Shown piece by piece: positions 33,230 through 43,100 of a stretch of 64,000 bases of DNA (within the stretch, counting starts at the first letter, position 1; every line of letters starts with the position of its first letter). Below the pieces are notes generated by a model. That model was not told where the DNA came from. It ran no database searches and was given only the letters and a program-made list of their open reading frames with translations. Made by a program: the position numbers and the translations under genes. Source of the DNA: Natronoflexus pectinivorans (GTDB lineage Bacteria; Bacteroidota; Bacteroidia; Bacteroidales; Marinilabiliaceae); assembly GCF_004345615.1 (NCBI RefSeq), contig NZ_SLWK01000005.1:235536-299535 (forward strand). Reading direction: 5' to 3'.

Positions 33230-34927
33230 TTACCACATAGCTCCATCCGAAATATAAACATCATCGATGTTTATCTCGTATGTTCCTCCATCAACATTTC
33301 CTGTGGAAAATCCTATTTTGAAATAATCCATAACACCTTTAGGATCGAATTCGGATGCAGTTCCAGAGCCACCCCAATTTCCAAGGAAATCAGTGAGCCT
33401 GAAAGTCATTACTTCCCATCCATCAGTGGTAAATTCATAGATCCCAGGAGGACCTCCACCCCATTTTACGTCATTCTGGTGAGTTTCAAACTGCATGAAA
33501 GCTCTGTTGCCATTGGTATTTACCAATAGACTAACATGAGGATCAATGGTTCCACTTAAATCAATAGACTGAGAGTATTCAATTGCTCCTTTCCAGTCCC
33601 AACTGCCCTCAGAGACAAAACTCAAATGATAATAGCTTGAACCGCCTCCAGTTGGAGCATCCGTTTTAATAACACCACCTTCGGCCAAAGTGTTGGCATC
33701 CCACGCCGGAGCTCCATCTTCAAAGTCGAACACCTTAACAACTGGTAGCTGTAATCCATCGGTAATCATAATTTGATCGATATGAATTTCAAAATCTTCA
33801 GGATCGCCTGAGTTTCCAACATTTCCTGAAGTAAATCTCATTCTTACTTCGTCAAACACACCAGTTGCATTAAAATCGGGGAAAAGTTTGCTTACCGGGT
33901 AAGATCTCCATTCCCATCCATCAGTTTCAATCAGGTAGTTATCACCATATGGCATACGCTCATTAGCTGTTCCATTATGAAGATGGTTGTCTCTCTGATC
34001 GCCTCCCTGAGTCATAAACGGATTTACATATCCACGCTTGCCGTTGGTATTAACAAGGAAAGTAATGTGTGGATCGTGGAAGTCTGAAAGATCTATCGGA
34101 CCTTCTCTTGTTATGTAGATGAAATTAGTCCAACCACCGGTTTGATTAGCCAGAACAGAGAAGTAGTTATCGCCCCTTGGAGCAGTAAGTCCACCATAGT
34201 TGCGCTCTGCAACGTCCGGAGCGTTACCCGCATCTTCTATTATTGGATTTCCATCTTCGAAATCCCAAAGAATGATCGGTGCAACTGCATTAAAGATATC
34301 AGTAGGTTCCAAAATCATTACTCCAGACACTTCTGAAGCACCTTCAATCTCACCTAATCCGACAATTCTAATTGTCGCAGTTTCTCCAATAGTTAAAGGA
34401 ACTCCAGCAGTTGATATGGTTATGGATTCCTGATTTGTTCCTGGTCTTACAACTATTTCATGATCTTCAATAAAAACTCTGGTAATCAGATCCACATTCT
34501 CTCCATCTATAGTGAAAGTTTGACCTGCTACTATTTCAGTTGGCCACCCGGTAACGAGAATGGAAGGGTATGAAATGGTTAAAATTGACTCATATGTATA
34601 TGACCTTTTATAAACATTTCTTGAAGTAACCATGCCACTTTCAACCCTGCGTGGGAGTTTAAAGCTTAATTGATTTGGAGTATGTCCTTCCTCAAGAATT
34701 TCGCAATTCGCAGTTCCCACTGAAATTGATTGAACTTTATCGAGATTTGTTCCTGTTATTGTAATAACATCTTCGATTTGGGCTGAATTTGTCGAAATCG
34801 ACAGTATTTCAGAAACAGGCCATTTTATGTCATAATCTTCACCCCACTCCTTATCCTCACAGGACAGAAGTCCTATCATCAATAAGGAGGTAGTAATGGA
34901 GACATATTTTAAAAAGTATTTTTTCAT
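33230..34927 (-). CDS. surface glycan-binding lipoprotein (SusE/F-position) with IPT domains and duplicated C-terminal modules
   Basis: A 565-residue lipoprotein (C23 in IGLLSCEDKEWG). Two IPT/TIG immunoglobulin-like domains (about 35-115 and 118-208) precede two related beta-sandwich modules, about 225-385 and 395-565. Both modules start with a (W/V)DFEDG-type strand. Both contain a DPH(I/V)xxLVNTNG(K/N)R strand and a (R/K)xxF(T/S)xGNVxx(G/S)xxxxxxxIHID or equivalent end. It directly follows susD, the usual place of a surface glycan-binding protein. Aromatics in the duplicated modules (for example WTNFIY, WEWRSYP, WDWKGAIEY) could form two glycan sites. Confidence 0.85.
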   Translation of the reverse strand: MKKYFLKYVSITTSLLMIGLLSCEDKEWGEDYDIKWPVSEILSISTNSAQIEDVITITGTNLDKVQSISVGTANCEILEEGHTPNQLSFKLPRRVESGMVTSRNVYKRSYTYESILTISYPSILVTGWPTEIVAGQTFTIDGENVDLITRVFIEDHEIVVRPGTNQESITISTAGVPLTIGETATIRIVGLGEIEGASEVSGVMILEPTDIFNAVAPIILWDFEDGNPIIEDAGNAPDVAERNYGGLTAPRGDNYFSVLANQTGGWTNFIYITREGPIDLSDFHDPHITFLVNTNGKRGYVNPFMTQGGDQRDNHLHNGTANERMPYGDNYLIETDGWEWRSYPVSKLFPDFNATGVFDEVRMRFTSGNVGNSGDPEDFEIHIDQIMITDGLQLPVVKVFDFEDGAPAWDANTLAEGGVIKTDAPTGGGSSYYHLSFVSEGSWDWKGAIEYSQSIDLSGTIDPHVSLLVNTNGNRAFMQFETHQNDVKWGGGPPGIYEFTTDGWEVMTFRLTDFLGNWGGSGTASEFDPKGVMDYFKIGFSTGNVDGGTYEINIDDVYISDGAMW

Positions 34928-34954
34928 AAGTATTGATTTAATGTTTTTAATGAA

Positions 34955-36622
34955 TTAATAGCCTGGGTTTTGTCTTAATCCCCAATCAGCAACTTCCCGT
35001 AATGGGATTGGCAGTAGAAAAACCCTGTTTCCATTGGGTCCCGGAATAGATCTTTCCAAGGCATTGGATCTCAGGTCTATATTCGCATAGCGGAGAATTG
35101 ATTCATCGTGTGCAGGAGTAAATGTTTGCCTTATTTTATCAAGCGTCTCCAAATACCTTCCTGTTCTTACAAGATCAAAATATCTTATGGCTTCCATTCC
35201 TAACTCGGTGCGCCTCTCTTGATAAATGGCTTCCAACAGAGCTTCACCACTTGCTGTTACATCAGGCAAATTCCCGGAGAAACCTGTAACCGGAAAATCA
35301 AGTGATCCCTCGTCAAATCCTCTTGCAAATGTGCTGTTTCGGGCTCTTTCCCTTACCATATTTATCATATCACGGGCCTCTGTCTCATTACCAGTATGGT
35401 ATGCGGCCTCCGCATGATTCAATAGAACCTCTGCGTAACGAGCCAAACGGATGTTGTAGCTGCTGCTTTTTGTGATATTTGGTCGCTCACCAGGCATTAA
35501 AGCAGCCTTTCTATTCAAGAAGGGTGTCATTTGTTCTGTAAGGTCATAATCCCATTGTTGGCCACCCATAATTCCATTGTTAAATGTAGGTCCATACAGA
35601 GTTACGCTTAATCTAGGATCATCCTCTTCAAAACTATTAAACAGATCTAACGTAGGGTTATTAAAGCCCCATCCCCAGTCTAATCGGTTGGCTTGAAACT
35701 GATTAAAGTTTGATCCTGTTTTCCTAGGTTTGTTATTATGGCTGCCTTCAAGCATCTGAAGCTCAAACACTGACTCTGCGCTATTTTCTCCCATGGGCTC
35801 CCATATTAACGCATAATTATCGGCCAATCTGTACTCCCCGGAAGAAATAATCGCGCTGGTAACATCGTACACGCTCTGCCAAGTGATGGAGGTGTTGTCA
35901 ATGTCGGTACCAATCATATACATATATAGTCTGGCCAGATAATGACGTGCTGCACCTTTCGTGGCTCTTCCCAAATCTTCTGGAGCATATCCGCTGCGTT
36001 CAGGAAGCCTTTCAATGGCCGCTTTAAAATCCTTTTCAGCTTGTAAATAAGTTTCATGCAAGGACGCCCGTTCTACATTTCCAAACTGAGATGGACGAAC
36101 TGGCTCTGTAAAAATAGGGAGACCACCAAATACTCGTGAACCATAAAAATACCAGTATCCCCGAATAAAATAGACCTCACCCATTAATCTTTTTCTTAAG
36201 CGGTCTTCAAGGGTGCTTTCAGCAAGACGCTCCAAAGCAGTATTACATCTGGAAATACCATCATAGATCTTAATCCACAATGCATCGATAACTCCATTGT
36301 CTGGTTTCGCATCCCAAATTTTCATGTCAGTTATATCGGGAAAGTCTGATTCGTTACTTCCCTTTTCTGCATCATCACTTAGAATATCACCAAAGAAAAA
36401 TTCATAGTTATGAGCCTGCCAGTTTCCATCGGGTCCTGGTCCTTCAGTCATTCCCAACAATCCGTAACAGCCATTTACTGCCAGAATTGCATTTTCGGGA
36501 ACGTTGAAAAAATTCGCTTCACTTTGGGTGTTAATTGGATCAATTTCAAGAAAATCACTGCATCCCCAGCCAATGCCCAGTGCCGCAATAAAGAATAAAT
36601 ATTTTATCTTTTTCATAAACAT
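34955..36622 (-). CDS. susD: SusD/RagB-type nutrient-binding outer-membrane lipoprotein
   Basis: A 555-residue surface lipoprotein (C21 in GIGWGCSDFLEIDP). The N-terminus SDFLEIDPINTQSEANFF and the later RYAEVLLNHAEAAYHTG segment (SusD C-terminal part) are typical, as is the final LLPIPLREV, and a TPR-like scaffold is evident. SusD caps the SusC barrel and delivers oligosaccharide. A second start, two codons in (36616), gives MKKIKYLF and is equally likely. It is the second gene of the locus, 25 bp after susC. Confidence 0.95.
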   Translation of the reverse strand: MFMKKIKYLFFIAALGIGWGCSDFLEIDPINTQSEANFFNVPENAILAVNGCYGLLGMTEGPGPDGNWQAHNYEFFFGDILSDDAEKGSNESDFPDITDMKIWDAKPDNGVIDALWIKIYDGISRCNTALERLAESTLEDRLRKRLMGEVYFIRGYWYFYGSRVFGGLPIFTEPVRPSQFGNVERASLHETYLQAEKDFKAAIERLPERSGYAPEDLGRATKGAARHYLARLYMYMIGTDIDNTSITWQSVYDVTSAIISSGEYRLADNYALIWEPMGENSAESVFELQMLEGSHNNKPRKTGSNFNQFQANRLDWGWGFNNPTLDLFNSFEEDDPRLSVTLYGPTFNNGIMGGQQWDYDLTEQMTPFLNRKAALMPGERPNITKSSSYNIRLARYAEVLLNHAEAAYHTGNETEARDMINMVRERARNSTFARGFDEGSLDFPVTGFSGNLPDVTASGEALLEAIYQERRTELGMEAIRYFDLVRTGRYLETLDKIRQTFTPAHDESILRYANIDLRSNALERSIPGPNGNRVFLLPIPLREVADWGLRQNPGY

Positions 36623-36647
36623 TTTTTTTCTGTCATTTACACTTTAA

Positions 36648-39600
36648 TTAAAAAGAAATATTGATACCTCCTGTAATAGTTACAGCCATTGGGTAGGTAA
36701 CATAGTCAACTCCGCCGCTAAGTCCCCAGCCACCAACTTCTGGATTAAAACCTGTGTAATTGGTAATGGTTATTAGGTTGTCGGCATTACAATATATGCG
36801 AACACGAGACAACCCTAGACGATCAATGATTCCTCTGTTGAAGGTGTATCCTAGTTGGATGTTCCTGAGACGGATGTAGGATGCATCTTCAACGTACCTG
36901 TCTGAAAAACGGTTGTTCCTGTTCGGATCATTAGAAACCATTCTAGGCTCATTGGTGTTGATGTTATCGGGTGTCCAACGGTTCAGCCTATCACGATGGT
37001 AATTTGATTCAGGACCGGAAGTATGAGAATAGTATCGGTATACGTTTACTGCTTCAACGCCAAAAACACCATAGAAGAAGGCTCTGAAGTCCCAACCTCT
37101 GTATCCCAGTTCAAGATTCAAGCTACCAGTGAAATCCGGGATTGCACTTCCAAGTTTTACTCTGTCATCATCATCAATTCGACCGTCTTTGTTGGTATCA
37201 ACAAATCTCACATCACCAACACTGGCATTTGGCTGAATTCTGCGGATCGCCCCAGTGTTAGGATCAACCCATACGTGTGCATCCAGTTCTTCCTGTGTAC
37301 GGAATATGCCATCGGTTTTTAATCCGTAAAAATATGCCATGGCAAACCCTTCTTCCGTTCTAGTGACAGATCCAAGCCGCTGGGCACCGCCTCCACTGAT
37401 TGGTTCTCCACCAGCCAAACTGGTAACCTCATTCTGAATCATTGAGCCTGTTATTCCAATTCCGTAATTAAACTCTCCAATTTGCTCGCTCCAGGCAGCA
37501 GAAAACTCGAACCCGGTATTGTTCATGGTTCCGGCATTACGATATGGTCTTCCAGAACCAACGTATGTTGGGATTGGTGTACGAAGAATCATGTCTTTGG
37601 TATCTCTATTGAACCAGTCTAAACTTACATTTAAACGGCTATTAAGCAGTAACATATCCAAACCTACATTTACCTGTTCTGTTACTTCCCATTTTAAATC
37701 TGGATTGCTCAAGGCTCCGGTTCTTGCTCCATCAACAATTCTTCCTCCAAAAACGTAATGATACCCTGTATTCATAGTGGCCAAATAAGCGTTAGGTGAA
37801 ACAGAGCCTTCATTTCCTACTTGTCCCCAACCGGCACGTAATCTCAATTGATTCAGAGCATAAACATCAGACATAAAGTTCTCTTCATGGATGTTCCATC
37901 CTGTGGAAAAGGATGGGAAATATCCCCATTTATTGTCTCCAATAAATTTGGAAGAACCATCGGCACGCATGGTTGCAGTAAATAGATAGCGATTATCAAA
38001 ACTATAATTCAAACGGCCGAAATAAGACATCAGAGATACTTTACTCGCGCCACCACCAACAGTTCGTTGCTCCGGATCTTGTGCCTGATCAAAATACATC
38101 AGGTTTTCGTCAAACGGGACATCATAAACAGTCGCATTAATTCCGTTCCAATTAAACTCCTGGGTCTCCATTCCTAACGTAGCGTTGATGTTATGAGATC
38201 CTTCTCGGCGGTTATATGTGAAATATCCGTTCCACACCCAGTTATTGTTAAAACCTCGGTTTTCATATAAACTGCTCTTTTCCCTCATTTGGTCAGGAGC
38301 AATATAGAATTCGGGATAAAATGACTTATCATTTGTGAAATTAAGATCGGAGGCAAACATGGTCTTAAAATCCAAGCCTTCGAAGACTACGTTTTTGATG
38401 TTAAGATCGAAATTGGATATTAAGCGGTGAGCCCCGCTGGTATTGTATTTTGCCTCATCCACAATTCTGGCAGGATTTTGAATGGTTACTCCCCCTGTAA
38501 GAAAGCGTTCTCCGTAATAACCCGTATAGTCATCCCAAGCAACTGTTAGTGGATCCATTTGCAAACCATCGGTAAGAGATCCTCCATAGTGCGCATTATT
38601 GTTATTGTGCTTTTCGTAATGGGTATAACTCAGGTTTACACCTAAAGTAATACGGTCAGAAAAATGATATTGAGTGTTAGAAAACAGAAACAGTTTATCG
38701 ATACCACTGTACTTAATTGTTCCTTCTTGAGAGTTATAGGTACCTCCAATGTTATAAGTCATGTTATCGGTTCCTCCAGATACCGATAATGAATAGTTTT
38801 GTATTGGGGCTACATTAAAAAGTTCATCCTGCCAATTGGTTCCCTTCAAGTTATTGGCGATAACATAATCAAGCATCTCAACATTAGGAATTGCCAATCC
38901 GGCATTGGTATATGATTCTTTACGAAGAGTTGCAAATTCGTGAGCATTAGTTAGATCTAACCTTCTGGTTATCATTTGTGCCCCAGCGTAAGCATTTACA
39001 TTGAAAACCGGTGCTCCTGAGCGGCCGGTTCTTGTTGTTACTAATATAACACCGTTTGCTCCTCTTGATCCATAGATAGCCGTTGCAGAAGCATCTTTCA
39101 ATACCTCAATGCTTTCAATGTTTGATGGATCAACATTACTCATGTCTCCCATTGGAAATCCATCCACAACATAAAGCGGACTGCTGTTGTTAATGGTCCC
39201 AATACCACGAACTCTTATTCGGGTTCCACTTCCTGGTTCTCCAGAATTTGAAACTACATCCACACCAGCCAAACGGCCTTGTAATCCTAATACCGGATCA
39301 GCCGAGGCCATGGTATTTATTTGGTCTCCACTAACTCTGGCCACTGCTCCGGTTACATCGCTTCTTCGGACACTACCGTATCCGATTACTATTACCTCAT
39401 CCAATCCGAGGATAGATGATGTCATCTGAACATTCACCACACTTCTTCCGGCCATCTCTATTGTTTGCGTATCGAACCCAATAGAAGAAAAAACCAGAAA
39501 TTCACTACCCTCAGGAACATTGATCTGGTAATTTCCTGAAAAATCAGAAATCGAACCAATCGAGGTTCCCTGCACAACAATTGTCACCCCGGGAATGGGT

Positions 39601-39710
39601 TCATTCATGTCGTCGGTAACGGTTCCTGTTACTACTCTTTCCTGTGCCCATAAAGCACCAGAAAATGTAAAGTAAACCATCACGACAATTAACTGAATCG
39701 TTTTTTTCAT
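36648..39710 (-). CDS. susC: SusC/RagA-type TonB-linked outer-membrane transporter
   Basis: A 1020-residue receptor. A signal peptide (about 1-22), a carboxypeptidase-regulatory-like domain (about 27-100: VTGTVTDDMNEPIPGVTIVV), a TonB box region (about 103-113: LGLDEVIVIGYG), a plug domain (about 115-230: GVILVTTRTGRSG) and a barrel ending in an aromatic F are visible. It forms the import channel for oligosaccharides trapped by SusD. It is first in the minus-strand locus, with a 478-bp divergent promoter region shared with the hybrid two-component gene. Confidence 0.95.
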   Translation of the reverse strand: MKKTIQLIVVMVYFTFSGALWAQERVVTGTVTDDMNEPIPGVTIVVQGTSIGSISDFSGNYQINVPEGSEFLVFSSIGFDTQTIEMAGRSVVNVQMTSSILGLDEVIVIGYGSVRRSDVTGAVARVSGDQINTMASADPVLGLQGRLAGVDVVSNSGEPGSGTRIRVRGIGTINNSSPLYVVDGFPMGDMSNVDPSNIESIEVLKDASATAIYGSRGANGVILVTTRTGRSGAPVFNVNAYAGAQMITRRLDLTNAHEFATLRKESYTNAGLAIPNVEMLDYVIANNLKGTNWQDELFNVAPIQNYSLSVSGGTDNMTYNIGGTYNSQEGTIKYSGIDKLFLFSNTQYHFSDRITLGVNLSYTHYEKHNNNNAHYGGSLTDGLQMDPLTVAWDDYTGYYGERFLTGGVTIQNPARIVDEAKYNTSGAHRLISNFDLNIKNVVFEGLDFKTMFASDLNFTNDKSFYPEFYIAPDQMREKSSLYENRGFNNNWVWNGYFTYNRREGSHNINATLGMETQEFNWNGINATVYDVPFDENLMYFDQAQDPEQRTVGGGASKVSLMSYFGRLNYSFDNRYLFTATMRADGSSKFIGDNKWGYFPSFSTGWNIHEENFMSDVYALNQLRLRAGWGQVGNEGSVSPNAYLATMNTGYHYVFGGRIVDGARTGALSNPDLKWEVTEQVNVGLDMLLLNSRLNVSLDWFNRDTKDMILRTPIPTYVGSGRPYRNAGTMNNTGFEFSAAWSEQIGEFNYGIGITGSMIQNEVTSLAGGEPISGGGAQRLGSVTRTEEGFAMAYFYGLKTDGIFRTQEELDAHVWVDPNTGAIRRIQPNASVGDVRFVDTNKDGRIDDDDRVKLGSAIPDFTGSLNLELGYRGWDFRAFFYGVFGVEAVNVYRYYSHTSGPESNYHRDRLNRWTPDNINTNEPRMVSNDPNRNNRFSDRYVEDASYIRLRNIQLGYTFNRGIIDRLGLSRVRIYCNADNLITITNYTGFNPEVGGWGLSGGVDYVTYPMAVTITGGINISF

Positions 39711-39961
39711 AGATAAATAATTAAATGATTAATAAAACACACCGAATTTATTTTTCCGGCAGACATCTTTTGAAAATCTTTATTTGATTTTCAAATGCCT
39801 TCATTTCTATTGTGCTAAATTATCACCGATTAAAGAGAAAAGCAGGGACAATTATTTCAAAAGAGGGGGGCGAATCCTTCATTTTTCATTATTAAAAACA
39901 TTTATAGAACTACCTTACATGCTGTTATTGTGGCGTTTTAAGAGCTTTTTAGCATCCGGAC

Positions 39962-39988
39962 TATTTGTAAACAAATACTAATATTTGT
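39962..39988. promoter_or_regulatory. overlapping inverted repeats in the susC/HTCS divergent region
   Basis: TATTTGT-AA-ACAAATA (39962-39977) overlaps a second dyad, ACAAAT...ATTTGT (39971-39988), about 250 bp upstream of susC. The rest of the 39711-40188 region has no plausible gene. It is a candidate site for the HTCS AraC-type output domain; direct evidence is lacking. Confidence 0.35.
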
Positions 39989-40084
39989 AGCAAACAGAAA
40001 ACATTGAATGATACTATTTTGTCATTTTCTTATTAAAAATTATCTCCAATTTGAAATTTTCAGCCACCCTGACATCTAAATTCA

Positions 40085-40092
40085 TATCTTTG
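40085..40092 (+). promoter_or_regulatory. HTCS -7 promoter element
   Basis: TATCTTTG fits TAnnTTTG and lies about 97 bp upstream of the TTG start. No good -33 partner at the right spacing was seen. Confidence 0.35.
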
Positions 40093-40188
40093 CTAAAAAC
40101 TTTAAGGTAAAGACGTGTTATATTAGAATAGCTTCTTATCCAGAGGAGTTTAAAAGCGGTATATCAATAGAGCCAACAGACAATTAAT

Positions 40189-43100
40189 TTGAAGAGACTG
40201 ATCTACATATTGCCACTATTTGGAATAATTCTCTCCGAGAGCACTTTCAGCCAACTGGTCTCACAACAGTTGTTTTTCCGACAATTAACCACTGATAACG
40301 GACTTATCCATAACAATGTATATTCAATTGCACAGGACAGGGACGGCTTTATCTGGTTTGGAACAGAAAATGGTCTTCAACGTCATGATGGGGTGGATTT
40401 CAAAACCTACCGGTATGACCCTGGTGACAATAATTCAATACCTGGAAATGTAATTTATGCCATACATAAAGACCTAAGAGGTCATCTCTGGATTGCAACC
40501 AATTCAGGTTTGGCAAGATACAACCCCGCTAAAGGGAATTTTGATAGAATTGGATTAATGCGAGATAGTAACAATCAATCGGAAGTTTTATATAGTTATT
40601 ACGTTCCTGCACTGGCAGAAAGTGCAGATGGTGTTCTGTATGTTAGTTGGGGAAATCATGGAATATGGAAGCATAACCAAAAAGAGGATTTGATGGAACC
40701 CGTTACAATTAAGAGTCTTAACGGAGACAGGTTTTCCCTGGGTAATATTACCGTCATGCACTTTGATAAATACAATAGGTTATGGTTAGGCTCAAGAACA
40801 CAAGGTCTTTTTATCTATTGTCCTGATAAGAATACAACATTGAATTTTAGAGAAGGTCAGAAGAATTCTATAGGATCAAATCTGATTTTTTCAATAAATG
40901 AGGACAAATCTCACCGCGTTTTCGTTAGTCATAATAAAGGTTTGGATATTTACTGTAAAACTTCTGAAAAATTTACTGCATACGAACCTTCCATGAGTGA
41001 GCAGCCATTTAACGGACGTTGGATTTGGCAAATAGATTCTGATCAGAGTGGCAACCTATGGTTTTGCAGTAACGATGACGGACTTCATAAAATGATTGAT
41101 GCAAATCTGAACTTTAGAAGCTATTTCCGTGATGAAACCATACAAGGTTCTCTCAATGATAATAATGTGCAATGTTTTTTCGAGGATCGGCAAGGAAACA
41201 AGTGGGTTGGTACACAAAGAGGCGGGGTTAACTATGTTTTAAACAGCAATCAATCAACATTTGTAGCTGTACAAAGAAATCCATTTAATAACATCACTTT
41301 ATCCAGCAATCGGGTTACTGCGCTAAGTGAATTAAATGATTCCATTATAATAATTGGAACCGATGGTGGCGGAATTAATTTCTTCAATCGTAATACTCAC
41401 AGAATAGTCTCTCCAGATGAATTCGACTATTCAATTTGCAACGCACCAGATGTCATTCTGACGATCCATGTAGATGAGAAAAAACAAATATGGGTAGGTG
41501 GATTTTTGACAGGGATCAGGATTTATCCAAAAGGGAATGCTAAGTTTACAACATATCTTAATAAGGCAGATGACCCAGGTGCTCTGTCTCATAATGATAT
41601 CCGACAGATATACAAAGACTCCAAAGAAAAGATTTGGATAACAACGAACGGGGGAGGACTTAACCGGTTTCTGAGAGATGAGAAACGTTTTATTCACTAC
41701 CTTAGCGATCCCTCTAACAACCAAACAATAAGCAGTAACTATTCACTAACCATTGTTGAGGATCACACTGGTCGCCTTTGGCTGGGTACCTATGAGGGAT
41801 TATGCCGAATAGACCCTATAACCGGGGAAATTCAAAGATTCTCAGAGAGTCAGAATCTGATAGGGGAGTGGGTATATGTCATATATGAAGATTCAAATAA
41901 AGAAATTTGGGTTGGAACAAATATGGGTCTACATAGGTTTAACAGAGACCGTGGAGTATTTCAAAACTACACTTCCAAGATAGCTCTTCCGGGAGAAATA
42001 ATTACCGGAATTATAGAGGATTATAGCCATAATCTATGGATAGCCACCTCTAATGGTCTGGTAAAATACAACCCTGCAAGCAGTTCAACCATTCATTTTT
42101 CCAAACTAGACGGACTCCCTGGTAATGCATTTAATAATGGTGCTTCGTTACGAACATCCGATGGAAAGCTTTTGTTTGGAACTTCAGAAGGATTGGTCTA
42201 TTTCGATCCAAATAAGATTCGGGAAAACATAGATCTTCCTCAAATATTTATAACAGAATATAGTCATGCACCAGAAACAGGAAAGAGATCCCATATCAAT
42301 AATGGAGAAATCATAACTCTGAGCCATCATGAGGCTGCCTCTGTTACCTTTTTTTTCTCAGCATTGAATTTTATTAATGCTTCTAAAAATAATTACGCAT
42401 ATAAACTAGAGGGGCTCGACAAACAATGGAATCAGGCAGGAAACCAAAAGTATGCCTCCTACACTAACTTGTCCCCCGGAAAATATCTGTTTACAGTTAA
42501 GGCTTCCAATAACAACAACTTATGGAATGATGAGGGTGCATATATCTATCTTAATATTACTCCTCCATTTTGGAGAACCAATGTTGCCTATTTACTGTAT
42601 TCAATAGTTATTGCTCTTCTTTTATTACTTATTTGGAGATACTCTTTTTTAAAAGTTACTTATGCAGGACAGTTAAAAATTCAAAGAATTAAAGCCCAGA
42701 GAGCCGAAGAAATTGCAAAAATGAAATCGGACTTTTTTATTAATGTATCTCATGAATTAAGCACCCCGTTATCATTAATTATAGCCCCCGTTGAAAGATT
42801 GTTGAAGAATGAGATCTATGATAAAAAAATGCTCATAAGCATCCAACGAAATGCTCATAACCTTCTCAATCTTATTAATGAACTTATTGACACCCAAAAA
42901 ACGGAAAATGAAAATCACAAGAAAGAATATTTAATCAGTGATTTAAATGAATTTATAAAAGTTCTGGTTGATGATTTCCGTGAAAAGGGATTTGAAAAGG
43001 ATATATCATTTGATCTAAGATGTGAGAGTAATACACTTTTTTTCAGGTTTAATCCTGAAGAGATGAAAAAGGCATTGTCAAACCTGATATCTAATGCCAT

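Noticed and set aside
39784..39981. 65-codon plus-strand frame in the susC/HTCS divergent region
   Set aside because: No start context, low-complexity composition, and it overlaps the palindromic regulatory stretch.
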